NCBI GenBank assembly: GCA_963726335.1
Contig: CAVSCD010000015.1
Span: 186,001 to 250,000 of the forward strand
DNA length: 64,000 nt
Source: CAVSCD01 sp963726335
GTDB lineage: Bacteria; Acidobacteriota; Aminicenantia; Aminicenantales; UBA8522
Direction of reading: 5' to 3'
Shown: in pieces, positions 1-8,779 of the stretch
Layout of the letters: every line of letters begins with the position of its first letter
Position numbering within the stretch: the stretch's first letter is position 1
Program-made: the position numbers and the translations under genes
Notes under the pieces: generated by a model
What the model saw: the letters and a program-made list of their open reading frames with translations, nothing else
Database searches by the model: none
What the model was told of the DNA's origin: nothing

Positions 1-285
1 CTGGAATACGTCCTCCTCGGCGGGATCAATGATCTCGATGCCGATGCGCGGGAACTGGCGGCTGTCGCCCGGAGGCTCAGGGCCAAAGTCAACCTCATTC
101 CCTTCAGCGAATTCGAGGGGCTGTCCTGCCGGCCGACGAGGGAGGCGCGGCAGGAGGCTTTCCTGAGGACGCTCGAGGAGCTCCGGGTGAAAGTCACGCT
201 GAGACTGTCGAAGGGGGCCGGCATCCAGGCGGCTTGCGGACAACTGGCCGGCCGGCTCCGGCGAAAGCCTGGCGCTTCTTCTTGA
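1..285 (+). CDS. rlmN: 23S rRNA (adenine2503-C2)-methyltransferase RlmN, C-terminal part
   Basis: The frame is open from the window edge and ends at TGA 283-285, giving the last 94 residues of the protein. It reads LEYVLLGGINDLDADA, then KVNLIPFSEFEG, then RLSKGAGIQAACGQL, which is the conserved tail of the radical SAM methyltransferase RlmN that methylates A2503 of 23S rRNA and A37 of some tRNAs. The Cys of AACGQL near the end is the family's catalytic methyl-cysteine. The radical SAM cluster motif lies upstream of the window. Only the 5' truncation limits confidence. Confidence 0.9.
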   Translation: MEYVLLGGINDLDADARELAAVARRLRAKVNLIPFSEFEGLSCRPTREARQEAFLRTLEELRVKVTLRLSKGAGIQAACGQLAGRLRRKPGASS

Positions 286-323
286 GCTGAAGCGATTGAG
301 CTGAAGCGGAGAGCGCCGGTGAG

Positions 324-1562
324 TCAGGGCGCCAGGGGAAAGTCCCCGTATCTGGCGATGTCGATCAGCTCGCCTTTCCGGCTCCAGGGCATGTCCATCT
401 CCGAGGGGAGGAGGCTGGACTCGTAACACTCCGTCAGTGACTCGGCCAAGCCGGTGACCGAGATGAACCGCTGGCCCGGCTCTCCCCGAACCGCCATCAT
501 GTCCTCCGGGAACTCCGTGATCCGGGGCATCGAGTCCTGCGCCCCGTTGAGGCAGAGCGTCTGTCCCAGGGCCGCCTCGAGGCCGCAGGCCGGAGGACGG
601 CCGCTTCTTACGGCGCCGATGACGTCCCGGAGCTTTTTCATGCGTTCGACATCCGGGAACCCATAGACGAAGCCCTCGCCGTTCCAGAAGTCGGCCCGGA
701 TGGCCGTGTCCCGCCCGCTCACCGAGACGGCTCCCTTTTCGAATTCGTACGAGAACACCGGGCCCGTGTCGAGGTCGGCGGCGTGGGAAGCATAAAAGAG
801 GATCTCCACACCGTCCTCCGTCTGGCAGCGGAGCGCTATGGTATCAAAATTCTCGATGGCGTTGGCCCGGTAGAGCTCCGCTTGGACACGGACCGGGAGC
901 GCGCCAGTCTCCCGCGTCCCGCCAAGGACATAGAACATGTTGTGGAGGTCATGGGCCATGGCGTTATTGGCCGGGCTGTCGAGGATCCAGCCGCCCCGTG
1001 GGTCGCGCTTCTTCCCCGCCCAGTCGTTCCGGTGATAATAGGCTTCGTCGCGGGGCCAAAGATACAGGCACCGCAACCGCCGGGGCCGGCCCAAGGCGCC
1101 CTCCAGGATATCTTTTTTCAGGCTCTGGACGGCGTCGCTGAACGACCATTGATAGCCCACGGCCACCCATTTCCGCGCGGCGTCCCGGGCCGCGATCATC
1201 CGCCGGACCTCCTGGACGGTCCCCGCCGGCGGCTTTTCGCAGAGAACGAAGCTGCCGCGCTCCAGCGCCAGGCGGGTCTGCTCGCAGTGGAACTGGATGG
1301 GGGAGGAGATGATGGCCAGTTCGGCTTCGTGCCGCTCGTAAAACTCGTCAAGGGTCCGGAAGACGGGGATCTTGAGCGCAAGGAGCTTGTCGAGGTCGGG
1401 GCACCGCTCCGGGTCCGGATCGACGGTCCCGGCGATGATGCACTCGCCCCGGGCGGCCGACTCGAGAAGGGCCTTGACATAAACAGCCCCCATGCCCCCG
1501 ATGCCGGCGAGCACGACGGAAACCGCGCCAGCCTGAACCTCGGCCGTGTCTTGGCTGCTCAT
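324..1562 (-). CDS. Gfo/Idh/MocA family NAD(P)-dependent oxidoreductase
   Basis: This 412-residue protein has an N-terminal Rossmann motif, VVLAGIGGMGAVYVKALL, and a CEKPPAGT motif that corresponds to the EKP signature of Gfo/Idh/MocA sugar dehydrogenases. Residues about 20-140 form the nucleotide-binding domain and the rest matches the C-terminal substrate domain. The start ATG 1562-1560 overlaps the stop of the upstream GH38 gene by four bases (ATGA), so the two are translationally coupled; an upstream in-frame extension exists but lies inside the GH38 gene. The context suggests oxidation or epimerisation of a sugar released by the mannosidase. The exact substrate cannot be read from the sequence. 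Confidence 0.85.
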   Translation of the reverse strand: MSSQDTAEVQAGAVSVVLAGIGGMGAVYVKALLESAARGECIIAGTVDPDPERCPDLDKLLALKIPVFRTLDEFYERHEAELAIISSPIQFHCEQTRLALERGSFVLCEKPPAGTVQEVRRMIAARDAARKWVAVGYQWSFSDAVQSLKKDILEGALGRPRRLRCLYLWPRDEAYYHRNDWAGKKRDPRGGWILDSPANNAMAHDLHNMFYVLGGTRETGALPVRVQAELYRANAIENFDTIALRCQTEDGVEILFYASHAADLDTGPVFSYEFEKGAVSVSGRDTAIRADFWNGEGFVYGFPDVERMKKLRDVIGAVRSGRPPACGLEAALGQTLCLNGAQDSMPRITEFPEDMMAVRGEPGQRFISVTGLAESLTECYESSLLPSEMDMPWSRKGELIDIARYGDFPLAP

Positions 1563-4060
1563 TTCCGTCGGCGGAGCGGTCTTTCGAGAAGGTCGACCTC
1601 TTCGAATGTCTTGACCCCGGGCCGGAACCGGAACGACCGGATCTCGAACGGGGAGAGGCTGATCGTTTTCTTCGCCCGCGCCCAAGGCAGCGAGAGGACG
1701 GTTTTCCTCCTCTGACCCGTGGGCTCGAAGAGGCGGATGACCAGCCCCCGGCCGTCCTCGGCCCTCTTGGCCGCGGCCACCTGGACGGCGTCGTCGCTCA
1801 GCCCGATGAACGGCAGAGGGCGCTTGCCCTGACCGGAGGGGAAGAAGGCCAGGACGAACGGCTTCTCGTTCTTCACCAGGGCCTCGCGGTCGATCGCGGA
1901 CAGCCGGGGCCCACGGCGGCCGCCGTCGAACCAGAAACGGAAAGCGCGCTCCCCCTGGTCATGGCGCGCGACGTAACGGTCCTGGGGGATCAGCGGGCCT
2001 ACGGCCGCCGGGTCCGCCGAGTAGGCGGGCGAGCGAAGGAGCGACAGACGGAGCTCGCCGTCGGCATAATCGGACCCGTAGGAACCGTCGTTGATGCAGG
2101 TCAAGGCGATGTCCCGGTCGTCGGAGACGACGGCCACCCACTTCTGGGCGACCGCCTCGGTCCCGTCCGCGGGCAGCCCGGCCGTGCCGTAAGCGACCTG
2201 GCCGATATAGCGGCCGGGGCCGAGCCGGGTCGGGACGGAAAGCTTGAGCATCCTGTCCTTCTCGTTCCAGATGACGCGGAGCTCGACTTCGACCTGGGTG
2301 CCCTGCTTCGGGAGCTTGTACCTCTGAAAGATGACCGAGCGTCCATATCCGAAGACGGCCTCGACGACCGTCCGCACCACCCCGTCCTCGATGACCCTGA
2401 CGGAACGCGCCCCGCCGGCGGTGATCCCCGAAACCTGACGCGCGTCCTCTTCGGGCATGAGCTCGAACCGTCCCGCCAGCTCCCGGAAGCTTTTGACGCT
2501 CATTCCCCAAGGGTCGGCGTTGTCGTTCATGACGATCGGCTGGAAGGCGCCGGCGGCCGTCAGGTCGAGTCCCGAGACCGCGAACCGGTCGATGAGCCCC
2601 GTCCGGGTGTTGATCTCGACTTCGAGATCGTCCGTGATGTGGCGGATCTTGCCGCCGGTTTCCGCGACCCGGGGTGCGGGTTTGGCCTCGCGCTTTTCCG
2701 GCCGGCAGTCGAAGCGGGTGATCCGGCCGGGGGCCAGCTCGGCGGCGAAGACGACTCTTTTTCGCCACTCGACGCTGAGGCTGCACTCTTCCTTCTCCGG
2801 CTGGCTGGGAAGCGGGCGGCCGTCAGCATAGACCTGGGGAAAGAGATAACCGCCGGAGGCGTTGATTTCGTGGGGCTCGAATTCACACTCGACGAGGCCG
2901 GTCACGGTATAAGGATGCGGATTGTAGACGAGGATCGGGATCTCGCCGTCTTTGGCCGCGGGCTCGCTTTCGGCCAGGGCGAAGAAGGCGTGGGCTTTGA
3001 CGCGCGAGAGGATCTCCAGGCCGTGGTCCAGCCGCCGGAGCGAAGATTCCTCGGCCGGTTCGATGGCCGATCCCGGCAGGATGTCATGGAATTCGGTGAA
3101 GGCGAGGTCCAGGAGCGCGTCGTGGAGCTCGTCCCCGGGGTATTTCATCAGGCCCTGATAGGCGGCCGCCGAAGCCATCTTCTCGGCCATGAAGAGGTCG
3201 TTCTCGAGCCGCCGGTGCTTCTGCTTGATCCGGGCCATCGAGGTGTAGCAGCCGACGGCCCAGGGGTTCAGGTCCGCCGCCCGTTTGGGCAGGGGTGCCC
3301 GCCGGCGGCGGAGCTCATCGAAATAGGCATCGACGCTCGAATGCCGGATCTCGACGTCCGTCCTTTCCTTCATCAGCGCGCCGAGCTCGTCGAGGTCGGC
3401 GCGGGAGGCCCCCCCGCCGTGGTCGCCCACGCCCCAGAGGACGAGGCTTAACCCGCGGTCGGGATGGGCGGCGATCCAGTCCCGGACTTTTTTTCCGGCC
3501 TGGCCGCCGGCGGTATTGTAGTGGGCCGTGATCCTCGTCGCCGTGACCGTCGAGCCGTCGAACCCGACCCAGGTGAAGTCCTCTGACGGGAGGGGCAGGT
3601 CGGCCGGACCCGGCCGGCAAAAGATATAAGAGTCATAGCCCGACTTGGCCATGATCTGGACGAGGCCCTGCGTGTGGCCGAACGGGTCGAGGTTCGAGGC
3701 CGTCCGGACATCGACCCCGAACTTCTCCTTGAAGTAGCGCTTCCCCAGCAAGATCTGCCTGACAAAGGACTCTCCCGAGGGCAGGTTGCAGTCCGGCTGC
3801 AGATACCATCCCCCGAGGATATGCCACCGCTTTTCCTTGACCAGCTTCTTGATCTTGCGAAAGAGCGCCGGCTCGAACTTTTCGACCCATTGGTAAAGGA
3901 CGGCCTCGTTATGGTTGAAGATGTAGCCCGGGAATTCCTCGCACAGGGCCGCCGCCGTCCGGAACGTCGACAGCGCCTCGCCGGCACCCTCCTCCCAGTC
4001 CCAGAGCCAGACGGGGTCGAGGTGGGCGTTCGAGATGAGATGGACCTTTGGACGGGACAT
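1559..4060 (-). CDS. Glycoside hydrolase family 38 alpha-mannosidase
   Basis: This 833-residue protein is a GH38 alpha-mannosidase. Near the N-terminus it has NAHLDPVWLWD with the His13/Asp15 zinc-ligand pair, and NLDPFGH supplies the catalytic nucleophile and zinc ligand Asp125. The alpha-mannosidase middle domain and beta-sandwich C-terminal domain follow. There is no signal peptide, so it probably acts in the cytoplasm on imported mannosides. The start is supported by AAGGAG about 7 nt upstream and by a sigma70-like promoter at 4084-4113. The Gfo/Idh gene follows with a 4-bp overlap, forming a two-gene catabolic operon. Length is in the normal range for bacterial GH38. Confidence 0.93.
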   Translation of the reverse strand: MSRPKVHLISNAHLDPVWLWDWEEGAGEALSTFRTAAALCEEFPGYIFNHNEAVLYQWVEKFEPALFRKIKKLVKEKRWHILGGWYLQPDCNLPSGESFVRQILLGKRYFKEKFGVDVRTASNLDPFGHTQGLVQIMAKSGYDSYIFCRPGPADLPLPSEDFTWVGFDGSTVTATRITAHYNTAGGQAGKKVRDWIAAHPDRGLSLVLWGVGDHGGGASRADLDELGALMKERTDVEIRHSSVDAYFDELRRRRAPLPKRAADLNPWAVGCYTSMARIKQKHRRLENDLFMAEKMASAAAYQGLMKYPGDELHDALLDLAFTEFHDILPGSAIEPAEESSLRRLDHGLEILSRVKAHAFFALAESEPAAKDGEIPILVYNPHPYTVTGLVECEFEPHEINASGGYLFPQVYADGRPLPSQPEKEECSLSVEWRKRVVFAAELAPGRITRFDCRPEKREAKPAPRVAETGGKIRHITDDLEVEINTRTGLIDRFAVSGLDLTAAGAFQPIVMNDNADPWGMSVKSFRELAGRFELMPEEDARQVSGITAGGARSVRVIEDGVVRTVVEAVFGYGRSVIFQRYKLPKQGTQVEVELRVIWNEKDRMLKLSVPTRLGPGRYIGQVAYGTAGLPADGTEAVAQKWVAVVSDDRDIALTCINDGSYGSDYADGELRLSLLRSPAYSADPAAVGPLIPQDRYVARHDQGERAFRFWFDGGRRGPRLSAIDREALVKNEKPFVLAFFPSGQGKRPLPFIGLSDDAVQVAAAKRAEDGRGLVIRLFEPTGQRRKTVLSLPWARAKKTISLSPFEIRSFRFRPGVKTFEEVDLLERPLRRRK

Positions 4061-4083
4061 GAGAATTTCTCCTTGCGCGGAGC

Positions 4084-4113
4084 ATTATAATGCTTCGCCC
4101 GGAGGCTTGACAA
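4084..4113 (-). promoter_or_regulatory. Sigma70-type promoter for GH38-Gfo/Idh operon
   Basis: On the minus strand TTGTCA (4113-4108) and a consensus TATAAT (4089-4084) are separated by 18 bp. They sit 24 nt before the GH38 start, leaving room for the AAGGAG ribosome site. Confidence 0.65.
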
Positions 4114-4133
4114 TGGAAATCGCCGCGAGGGAA

Positions 4134-4165
4134 AGAAGGAAAGGAGGCCCGGAGGCGAGCCTCCT
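4134..4165 (-). terminator. Possible terminator after the small coiled-coil gene
   Basis: On the minus strand a GGAGG-CTCG-CCTCC hairpin is followed by GGGCCTCC and a pyrimidine-rich TTTCTTTCC tract. It lies between the stop of the 84-residue gene and the GH38 promoter. The stem is short and the T-tract imperfect. Confidence 0.35.
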
Positions 4166-4196
4166 CCATCGGAAATGAGGAAGGCAGGCGGGTGGA

Positions 4197-4451
4197 TTAC
4201 ATTTTCGCGGAAGCCGCCGAGGCGACGTCCGAGCTCTCTTCGTCGGTGTCGATCTCGCTCTCGATCCCCAGGAGCTTCGCCGTCCCCTCGTAGATCATCC
4301 GGAAGGATTTCTTGGACTCCTGAAGCTCCGCCAGTTTCTCGCGGACCTTCTGGAGCTCCTTCTCGATGAGCGCGTCGACGCCCTCGAGCTGCCTCTTGGC
4401 TTCCTGCATCGTCTTCTTGTACAGGTCTTCTTGTTCCTTGTTCAGTGCCAT
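4197..4451 (-). CDS. Small charged coiled-coil protein, unknown function
   Basis: This 84-residue hypothetical protein is not recognised. It is rich in Glu and Lys with heptad-like spacing (QLEGVDALIEKELQKVREKL) and should form a single long coiled coil of about residues 5-55, followed by an acidic, alanine-rich tail. The start is well supported, with AAGGAG about 7 nt upstream of the ATG. It begins 11 bp after the restored stop of the receiver-TonB gene, so the two are probably co-transcribed and may work together. No membrane segment or signal peptide is visible. Confidence 0.7.
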   Translation of the reverse strand: MALNKEQEDLYKKTMQEAKRQLEGVDALIEKELQKVREKLAELQESKKSFRMIYEGTAKLLGIESEIDTDEESSDVASAASAKM

Positions 4452-4462
4452 GCCATGACTCC

Positions 4463-6362
4463 TTATGACTTTTTTATGATGGGCTTAAAAGTGATATCGA
4501 ACGCTTTCCAGACCCGGACGCTTACGCCGTCTTTTCGGGCGGGTCTGAATTTCCACTGACGGATGGCGGCCTCGGCCGCAGCCTTCGAGCCCGAACCCGT
4601 CCTTGACGCCCTTCAGGATCTCCGTCCGGAGGACGTCCCCCGTCTCGGAAATGAGGGCGTTGACGGTGACCGTCCCGGCCGCGCCCGACCTCAGGGCGAT
4701 CGGCGGATACTTCGGCTCGACCCGCTTTGTGAGCGAGGGGGCCGCGTCGACGCGGTCGAGGTCAACAAGCTCGCCCTGGCGCGCTTTGGGCTCAGCCGGT
4801 TCGCCGATCTGCGGAGCGCCGGACCCGGAGGGCGTTTCCTGGGGTTTCGGCTCCGGCTCCCGCGGTATATCGAGCGCCGACTGAGTGGGAAGGACCGCCT
4901 CGGACAGAGTCTCGGAAGCGGCCGGCGGATTGGCGGCCGGGTTTTCCCGGATCTCTGTCAGCCTCCCCTCTGTGGATGCGTCGGGTTGGATGGGTGCTCC
5001 GATCTCCACGGGCTTCTCGGGGGCCGGCTTCACGACCCTTTTCGGCTCGGACCTGAGCTCAGCGCCGGCGGTATCCGGATAGGATTTCGCGTCCGGCGGC
5101 CGTGAGACGGTTTCCGCCGCCAGTGACTCCTCGACCGCCGCCACATTCTCCGAAGGGGACGGGCCGTTCTTTTTGGGTTTAAAGACCAGGAAGCCGGCGG
5201 CCGCCGCCAGGATCAGGACGCCGGCGGCGGCACCAAAGACGGCGGTCTTGGGCTTCCTCTTAGCGGGTTCCTCGAATTCCTCGAAGATCGCAATCTTCTT
5301 CACGCCCGGCAAAGCCGCGGCGTCTTTCTCTTCCTCCCGGGCGGGCTTGGCGTCGCCGATCGGGATCTGATCGATCTCGATAAGCGTCCTGTCGATATCG
5401 AACGGCACGGCCGTCCGGCTGATTTCGGCCCGGGAGGCGGCATGCGGGACATTGTTGGCCTTTCCCGGCTGGAAAGGCAGATGCCGCTTGATCTCCTCGG
5501 CGACCGGGATCTTCTCGACCTGATGGGTCCGGGTCTCCGGGTTCGCAGGCGGGACCGGCCTGACGACCGGGTCCCTCCTGGGCGGGTCGGCCACCTTCTT
5601 CGGGGGCACGGCCAGCCCGCCGATGGCATCTTTAAGGAGGCTGTCGATATCCCGGTCCTCGTGGGTCTTGATTTCCCTTTTTTCCCTCAATTGACGGAAC
5701 TCGTCCTTCACGGCCAGCGCGTCCGGCTCTTTCCGGACGACGGTCTCTTTCTTTCTTGAGGTTCCGACGAGACCTGAAACGGCATCCTGCAGCTCTTTCT
5801 CGATGTCGACGGCCGGCTTGGCGCTTCTCGTCTCCCTATGGGCGGGCGCCGTCTCCAGGAGATCCTTGAGGTCGAGCTTGTAGCTCTTGGTGTTGGAAGG
5901 GGAGAAAGCGGCCTGGACCGGCGCCTGAGCTTTGGGCGGCGCGGGGGCCGCCGCCGGGGCTTCGGCCTCTTTTTCGCTCCGTTCCTGTCCCTCGACCAGG
6001 AGCTGCAGGATCTTCGACCTGAGCTCCTCCCGGTTATACGGCTTGGTGAAGAACGCGGCGGCTCCGTTCACCGTCAGGGCATCGTGCCTGCACGAGGGCT
6101 CCCGGTAAATGGCCGTCACGATGATGACCGGGACCCTTCTTTCGGGGTCGTTGACGATCCTCTTGCACAGCTCATACCCGTGGAGCTTCGGGAGCATCGG
6201 TTCGAGGATGACGAGGGAGAACTGGCCCGACCTGAATTTTTCGTAAGCGGCCAAGCCGTCGGTCGCCGTCTCTGCCTGGAACCCCTCTTCATAGACGAGG
6301 TTGGACATGGAGACCAGCGATTCCGCGTCGAAATCAACGATCAGAACTTTCTTGTCGTTCAT
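4463..6362 (-). CDS. Receiver-domain / TonB C-terminal fusion protein (frameshifted)
   Basis: Residues 1-120 form a CheY-like receiver domain with LIVDFD, IIVTAIY and FFTKPY, but the phospho-acceptor position is Glu54 (LVILEPMLP) rather than Asp. A long charged linker follows, then one transmembrane segment near residue 365 (AAAGVLILAAAAGFLVF), a Pro/Glu-rich stretch and a TonB-type C-terminal domain (EPKYPPIALRSGAAGTVTV). The reading frame breaks at a GGG run, 4590-4592. With one G removed it continues as a canonical TonB end (AAIRQWKFRPARKDG) to TAA 4463-4465, giving about 632 residues. Without the correction a wrong frame stops at 4485. The permanently acidic residue suggests a constitutive or phosphorylation-independent receiver (inference). 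Confidence 0.75.
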
Positions 6363-6462
6363 CGTTCATCCTGAATCCGTCGGGCATTTCCTGCCGCGAA
6401 ACCGGACAAACCCGGATCCAACGGTGGACGGCTCTCATTTTTAGGGTGGAAAAAAGATGGGT

Positions 6463-6484
6463 CAATCACCCTTTGAGGTGATTG
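6463..6484. promoter_or_regulatory. Operator-like inverted repeat
   Basis: CAATCACC and GGTGATTG form a perfect 8-bp inverted repeat around CTTTGA in the region between the divergent receiver-TonB and URO-D genes. It lies about 50 bp upstream of the URO-D -35 box. The function as a regulator site is a guess from position and symmetry. Confidence 0.3.
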
Positions 6485-6532
6485 GCCGGATGAATTTTGA
6501 CCCTCCGGCGCGCGGACACCCGGTCCGCCTCC

Positions 6533-6561
6533 TTGACAGGACGCGAATTAGCGCCTATTTT
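6533..6561 (+). promoter_or_regulatory. Sigma70-type promoter for URO-D family gene
   Basis: A perfect TTGACA (6533-6538) and TATTTT (6556-6561) are 17 bp apart. The -10 box ends only 9 nt before ATG 6571, so the transcript is predicted to have almost no leader. Confidence 0.7.
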
Positions 6562-6570
6562 GAAAATGTC

Positions 6571-7705
6571 ATGATCTCCAGAGAAAGGGTGCGGCTGGCC
6601 ATGGCCGGGATGGTGCCGGACAGGGTCCCCGTGATGTGCCAGATGAGCATCGGGCACATGCTCCTCCAAACCGGCGTCTCGCCTTCGGTATTTTGGAACT
6701 CGGGCCGCGAATTCGCACGGGGGCTGGCGGCGCTCCGCGGCGCTTACGCGTTCGACGGCATCCTGGTCAGCCTGCACGGCCACGATCCCGACTGGGAGAA
6801 GAAATATCTCGACGCTGAAGACGGAGGGCGGCGCGGAGGTCATTGTCTGGAAGAGCGGCGACCGGACGGTTTTCCCGCCCGACGACCTGCCGATGCATTA
6901 TCCCGCGCGAGAAAAGCCGCCGGCCACCGTCGCCGATTTTGACCCCGAGTCGCTGCCGGAGACGATCGAGTTCATCCCCGTTTCCCAGGGACTCGAGTTC
7001 CGCCTCGACCCGGATCACCGCTTCGACGCCATCGACGCGATCGTCAGGGAGGAGGGGGATCGATTCTCCATCCACGGTGAAGTCACCTCGCCCTTCGATT
7101 ACTACCTCAATATGTTCGGTTTTAGCGAGGGGTTCATCGGACTCCTCGAACATCCCGACAGGGCCAGGGCGATCCTGGATCGGCTGACCGCCGGCCTCGA
7201 GAAGCTGACCGCGGAGATGGCGGACCGGGGCGTCGATGCCGTCAAGATTTCGTCCCCCTACGCGGGAGCGGGGTTCATTTCGCCCCCGTTCTACAGGAGT
7301 TTCGTTCTTCCGTACGAAAGACGGCTGGCCGGGGCCGCCCGCGCCGCCGGCGTGCCGGCGTATGTCCACACCTGCGGGGCGATCCATGACCGGCTGGAGA
7401 TGATGGTCGAGGCGGGGTTCGCGGGGCTCGAGTGCCTCGACCCGCCTCCCCTCGGAAACGTCGAACTGGCCGACGCCAAGCGCCGGCTGGCCGGGAAGGC
7501 CTTTATCAAAGGCAACCTCGACCCGGTCAACGTCCTCCTGGCCGGGACGGTCGAGACCGTCCGGGACGACGCGCTGCGCCGCCTCGAGACCGGGAAACCG
7601 GGCGGCGGCTACATCCTGAGCACCGCCTGTTCGATCGCCCCCCGCACCCGGAAGGAAAACGTCGAGGTCCTGGCGCAGGCGGCGGCGGAGGCGGGCCGCT
7701 ATTAG
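6571..7705 (+). CDS. Uroporphyrinogen decarboxylase (URO-D) family protein (frameshifted)
   Basis: The N-terminal MISRERVRLAMAGMVPDRVPV and later PYAGAGFISPPFY, HTCGAIHDRLEMM and KGNLDPVNVL motifs place it in the URO-D/CmuA/MtaA family. That family covers haem-type decarboxylases and corrinoid-dependent methyltransferases. No other haem gene is nearby, so a methyltransferase-like or unknown role is more likely than HemE. The frame shifts by one base near 6811-6816 (about 377 residues if repaired): upstream reads DPDWEKKYLD, downstream LKTEGGAEVIVW. There is no Shine-Dalgarno site, and the promoter abuts the start. The next gene starts 5 bp after the stop, so they form an operon. Confidence 0.75.
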
Positions 7706-7710
7706 GCAAG

Positions 7711-8466
7711 ATGCTGATCGTCAAAGAGGTCCGGGCCAAGAGCATCCTGAATAAGTCTAAGATCTACGATTACTGCGTCAATCCATACACGGGCTGCCAG
7801 GTGAACTGCCGCTACTGCTACGCCCGGCTGTTCATGCGGCGGTATTCCGGCCACGCGGAGCCGTGGGGAGAGTTTGTCGATGTCAAGATCAACGCTCCCG
7901 AGCTCCTCAAAAAGCAGATCGGCCGGGCCAAGCGAGGGACGGTCTGGATCGCCTCGGTCTGCGACCCGTACCAGCCGCTCGAGAAAAAATACCGGCTGAC
8001 GCGCCGCTGCCTGGAGGTCCTGGCCGAGGCGCAGTTCCCGGTCAACCTGCAGACCAAATCGGCCCTGGTCCTTCGCGACCTGGACATCCTGACGCGGTTC
8101 AAGGAGATCGAGGTCGGGATGACGATCACCACGTCCGACGAGAACATCGCCCGGATGTTCGAACCGGGAGCTTCGCCGGTCGAGGAGAGGATCGACGCCC
8201 TGAAGACCCTCCACGCGCGGGGCATTCCGACCTTTGTCTTTGTCGGGCCGATCCTCCCCGGCGGAGCGGACCGGCTCGTCGCGGCTCTCAAGGGAAAAGT
8301 CAACAAGATCTTCATCGACCGGATGAACTATCTCGAGACGGTCATCGAGCACTACCGCAAGCTCGGTCTTACCGAGGCCGCGACCGACCGCTTCTTTCAC
8401 GAGCAGGCCGAGCTCATCGCCCGGCAGGCGGCCCGGTTCGGGGTGCCGTGCGAGATTCTTTTCTGA
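7711..8466 (+). CDS. SplB-like radical SAM protein
   Basis: This 251-residue protein carries the radical SAM cluster motif CQVNCRYCY (C-x3-C-x2-C) in NPYTGCQVNCRYCYARLF, typical of the COG1533 group related to spore photoproduct lyase. SVCDPYQPLEKKYRLTRRCL and the GMTITT segment further support this. Substrate and reaction are unknown for most members, and it lacks the extra domains of true SplB. It lies 5 bp downstream of the URO-D gene and is probably transcribed with it. ATG 7711 is the only start that keeps the conserved N-terminus. Confidence 0.85.
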   Translation: MLIVKEVRAKSILNKSKIYDYCVNPYTGCQVNCRYCYARLFMRRYSGHAEPWGEFVDVKINAPELLKKQIGRAKRGTVWIASVCDPYQPLEKKYRLTRRCLEVLAEAQFPVNLQTKSALVLRDLDILTRFKEIEVGMTITTSDENIARMFEPGASPVEERIDALKTLHARGIPTFVFVGPILPGGADRLVAALKGKVNKIFIDRMNYLETVIEHYRKLGLTEAATDRFFHEQAELIARQAARFGVPCEILF

Positions 8467-8477
8467 AGCCGCGCCGG

Positions 8478-8677
8478 GGAGCACCTCTATTCGTGTGATT
8501 ATGTCGTTCCTCAACGGGGTCCTGTCACGACGCGTCCCTGTCCGTCCTCGCGCCTCACCCGTCAACGACAGCTTGCGCCCACCCGGGGGAGAGGGGTCCC
8601 CGTCGCTCCGGGCGGGCAGGGACTGGCGCCGTGCCACCCTCCCATTTTTTTCGGCATCACACGAAAAGAGGTGCTAA
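8478..8677 (+). repeat. Dispersed structured repeat, copy R1
   Basis: This is the cleanest short copy of the family found seven times in the window. It is bounded by a 20-bp inverted repeat with one mismatch (8480-8499 and 8656-8675). Outside that is a 9-bp direct repeat, CCGCGCCGG (8469-8477 and 8678-8686), which may be a target duplication. The core contains GTCCTGTCA, CTCGCGCCTCACCCGT, GAGAGGGGTCCCCGTCGCT and CCGGGCG, shared with R3, R6 and R7. It fills the gap between the radical SAM gene and the promoter at 8694. Confidence 0.7.
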
Positions 8678-8693
8678 CCGCGCCGGAAACCGT

Positions 8694-8722
8694 TTGCGTT
8701 GCTCCCGGTGTTTGCCTATAAT
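8694..8722 (+). promoter_or_regulatory. Sigma70-type promoter for ROK kinase operon
   Basis: TTGCGT (8694-8699) and a consensus TATAAT (8717-8722) are 17 bp apart. The predicted leader before ATG 8780 is about 50 nt and includes a GGGAG ribosome site. Confidence 0.65.
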
Positions 8723-8779
8723 TTAGGGCCGTTGCTAAGCCCGATCATCATTCGGATCATGCTAATCTAGGGAGTGCTC

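Noticed and set aside
282..310. Imperfect 14-bp tandem repeat after rlmN (TTGAGCTGAAGCGA)
   Set aside because: Too short and isolated to be a repeat element.
8495..8677. Small open frame inside repeat R1
   Set aside because: It is confined to the repeat and its protein is not kept in R7 or R6.
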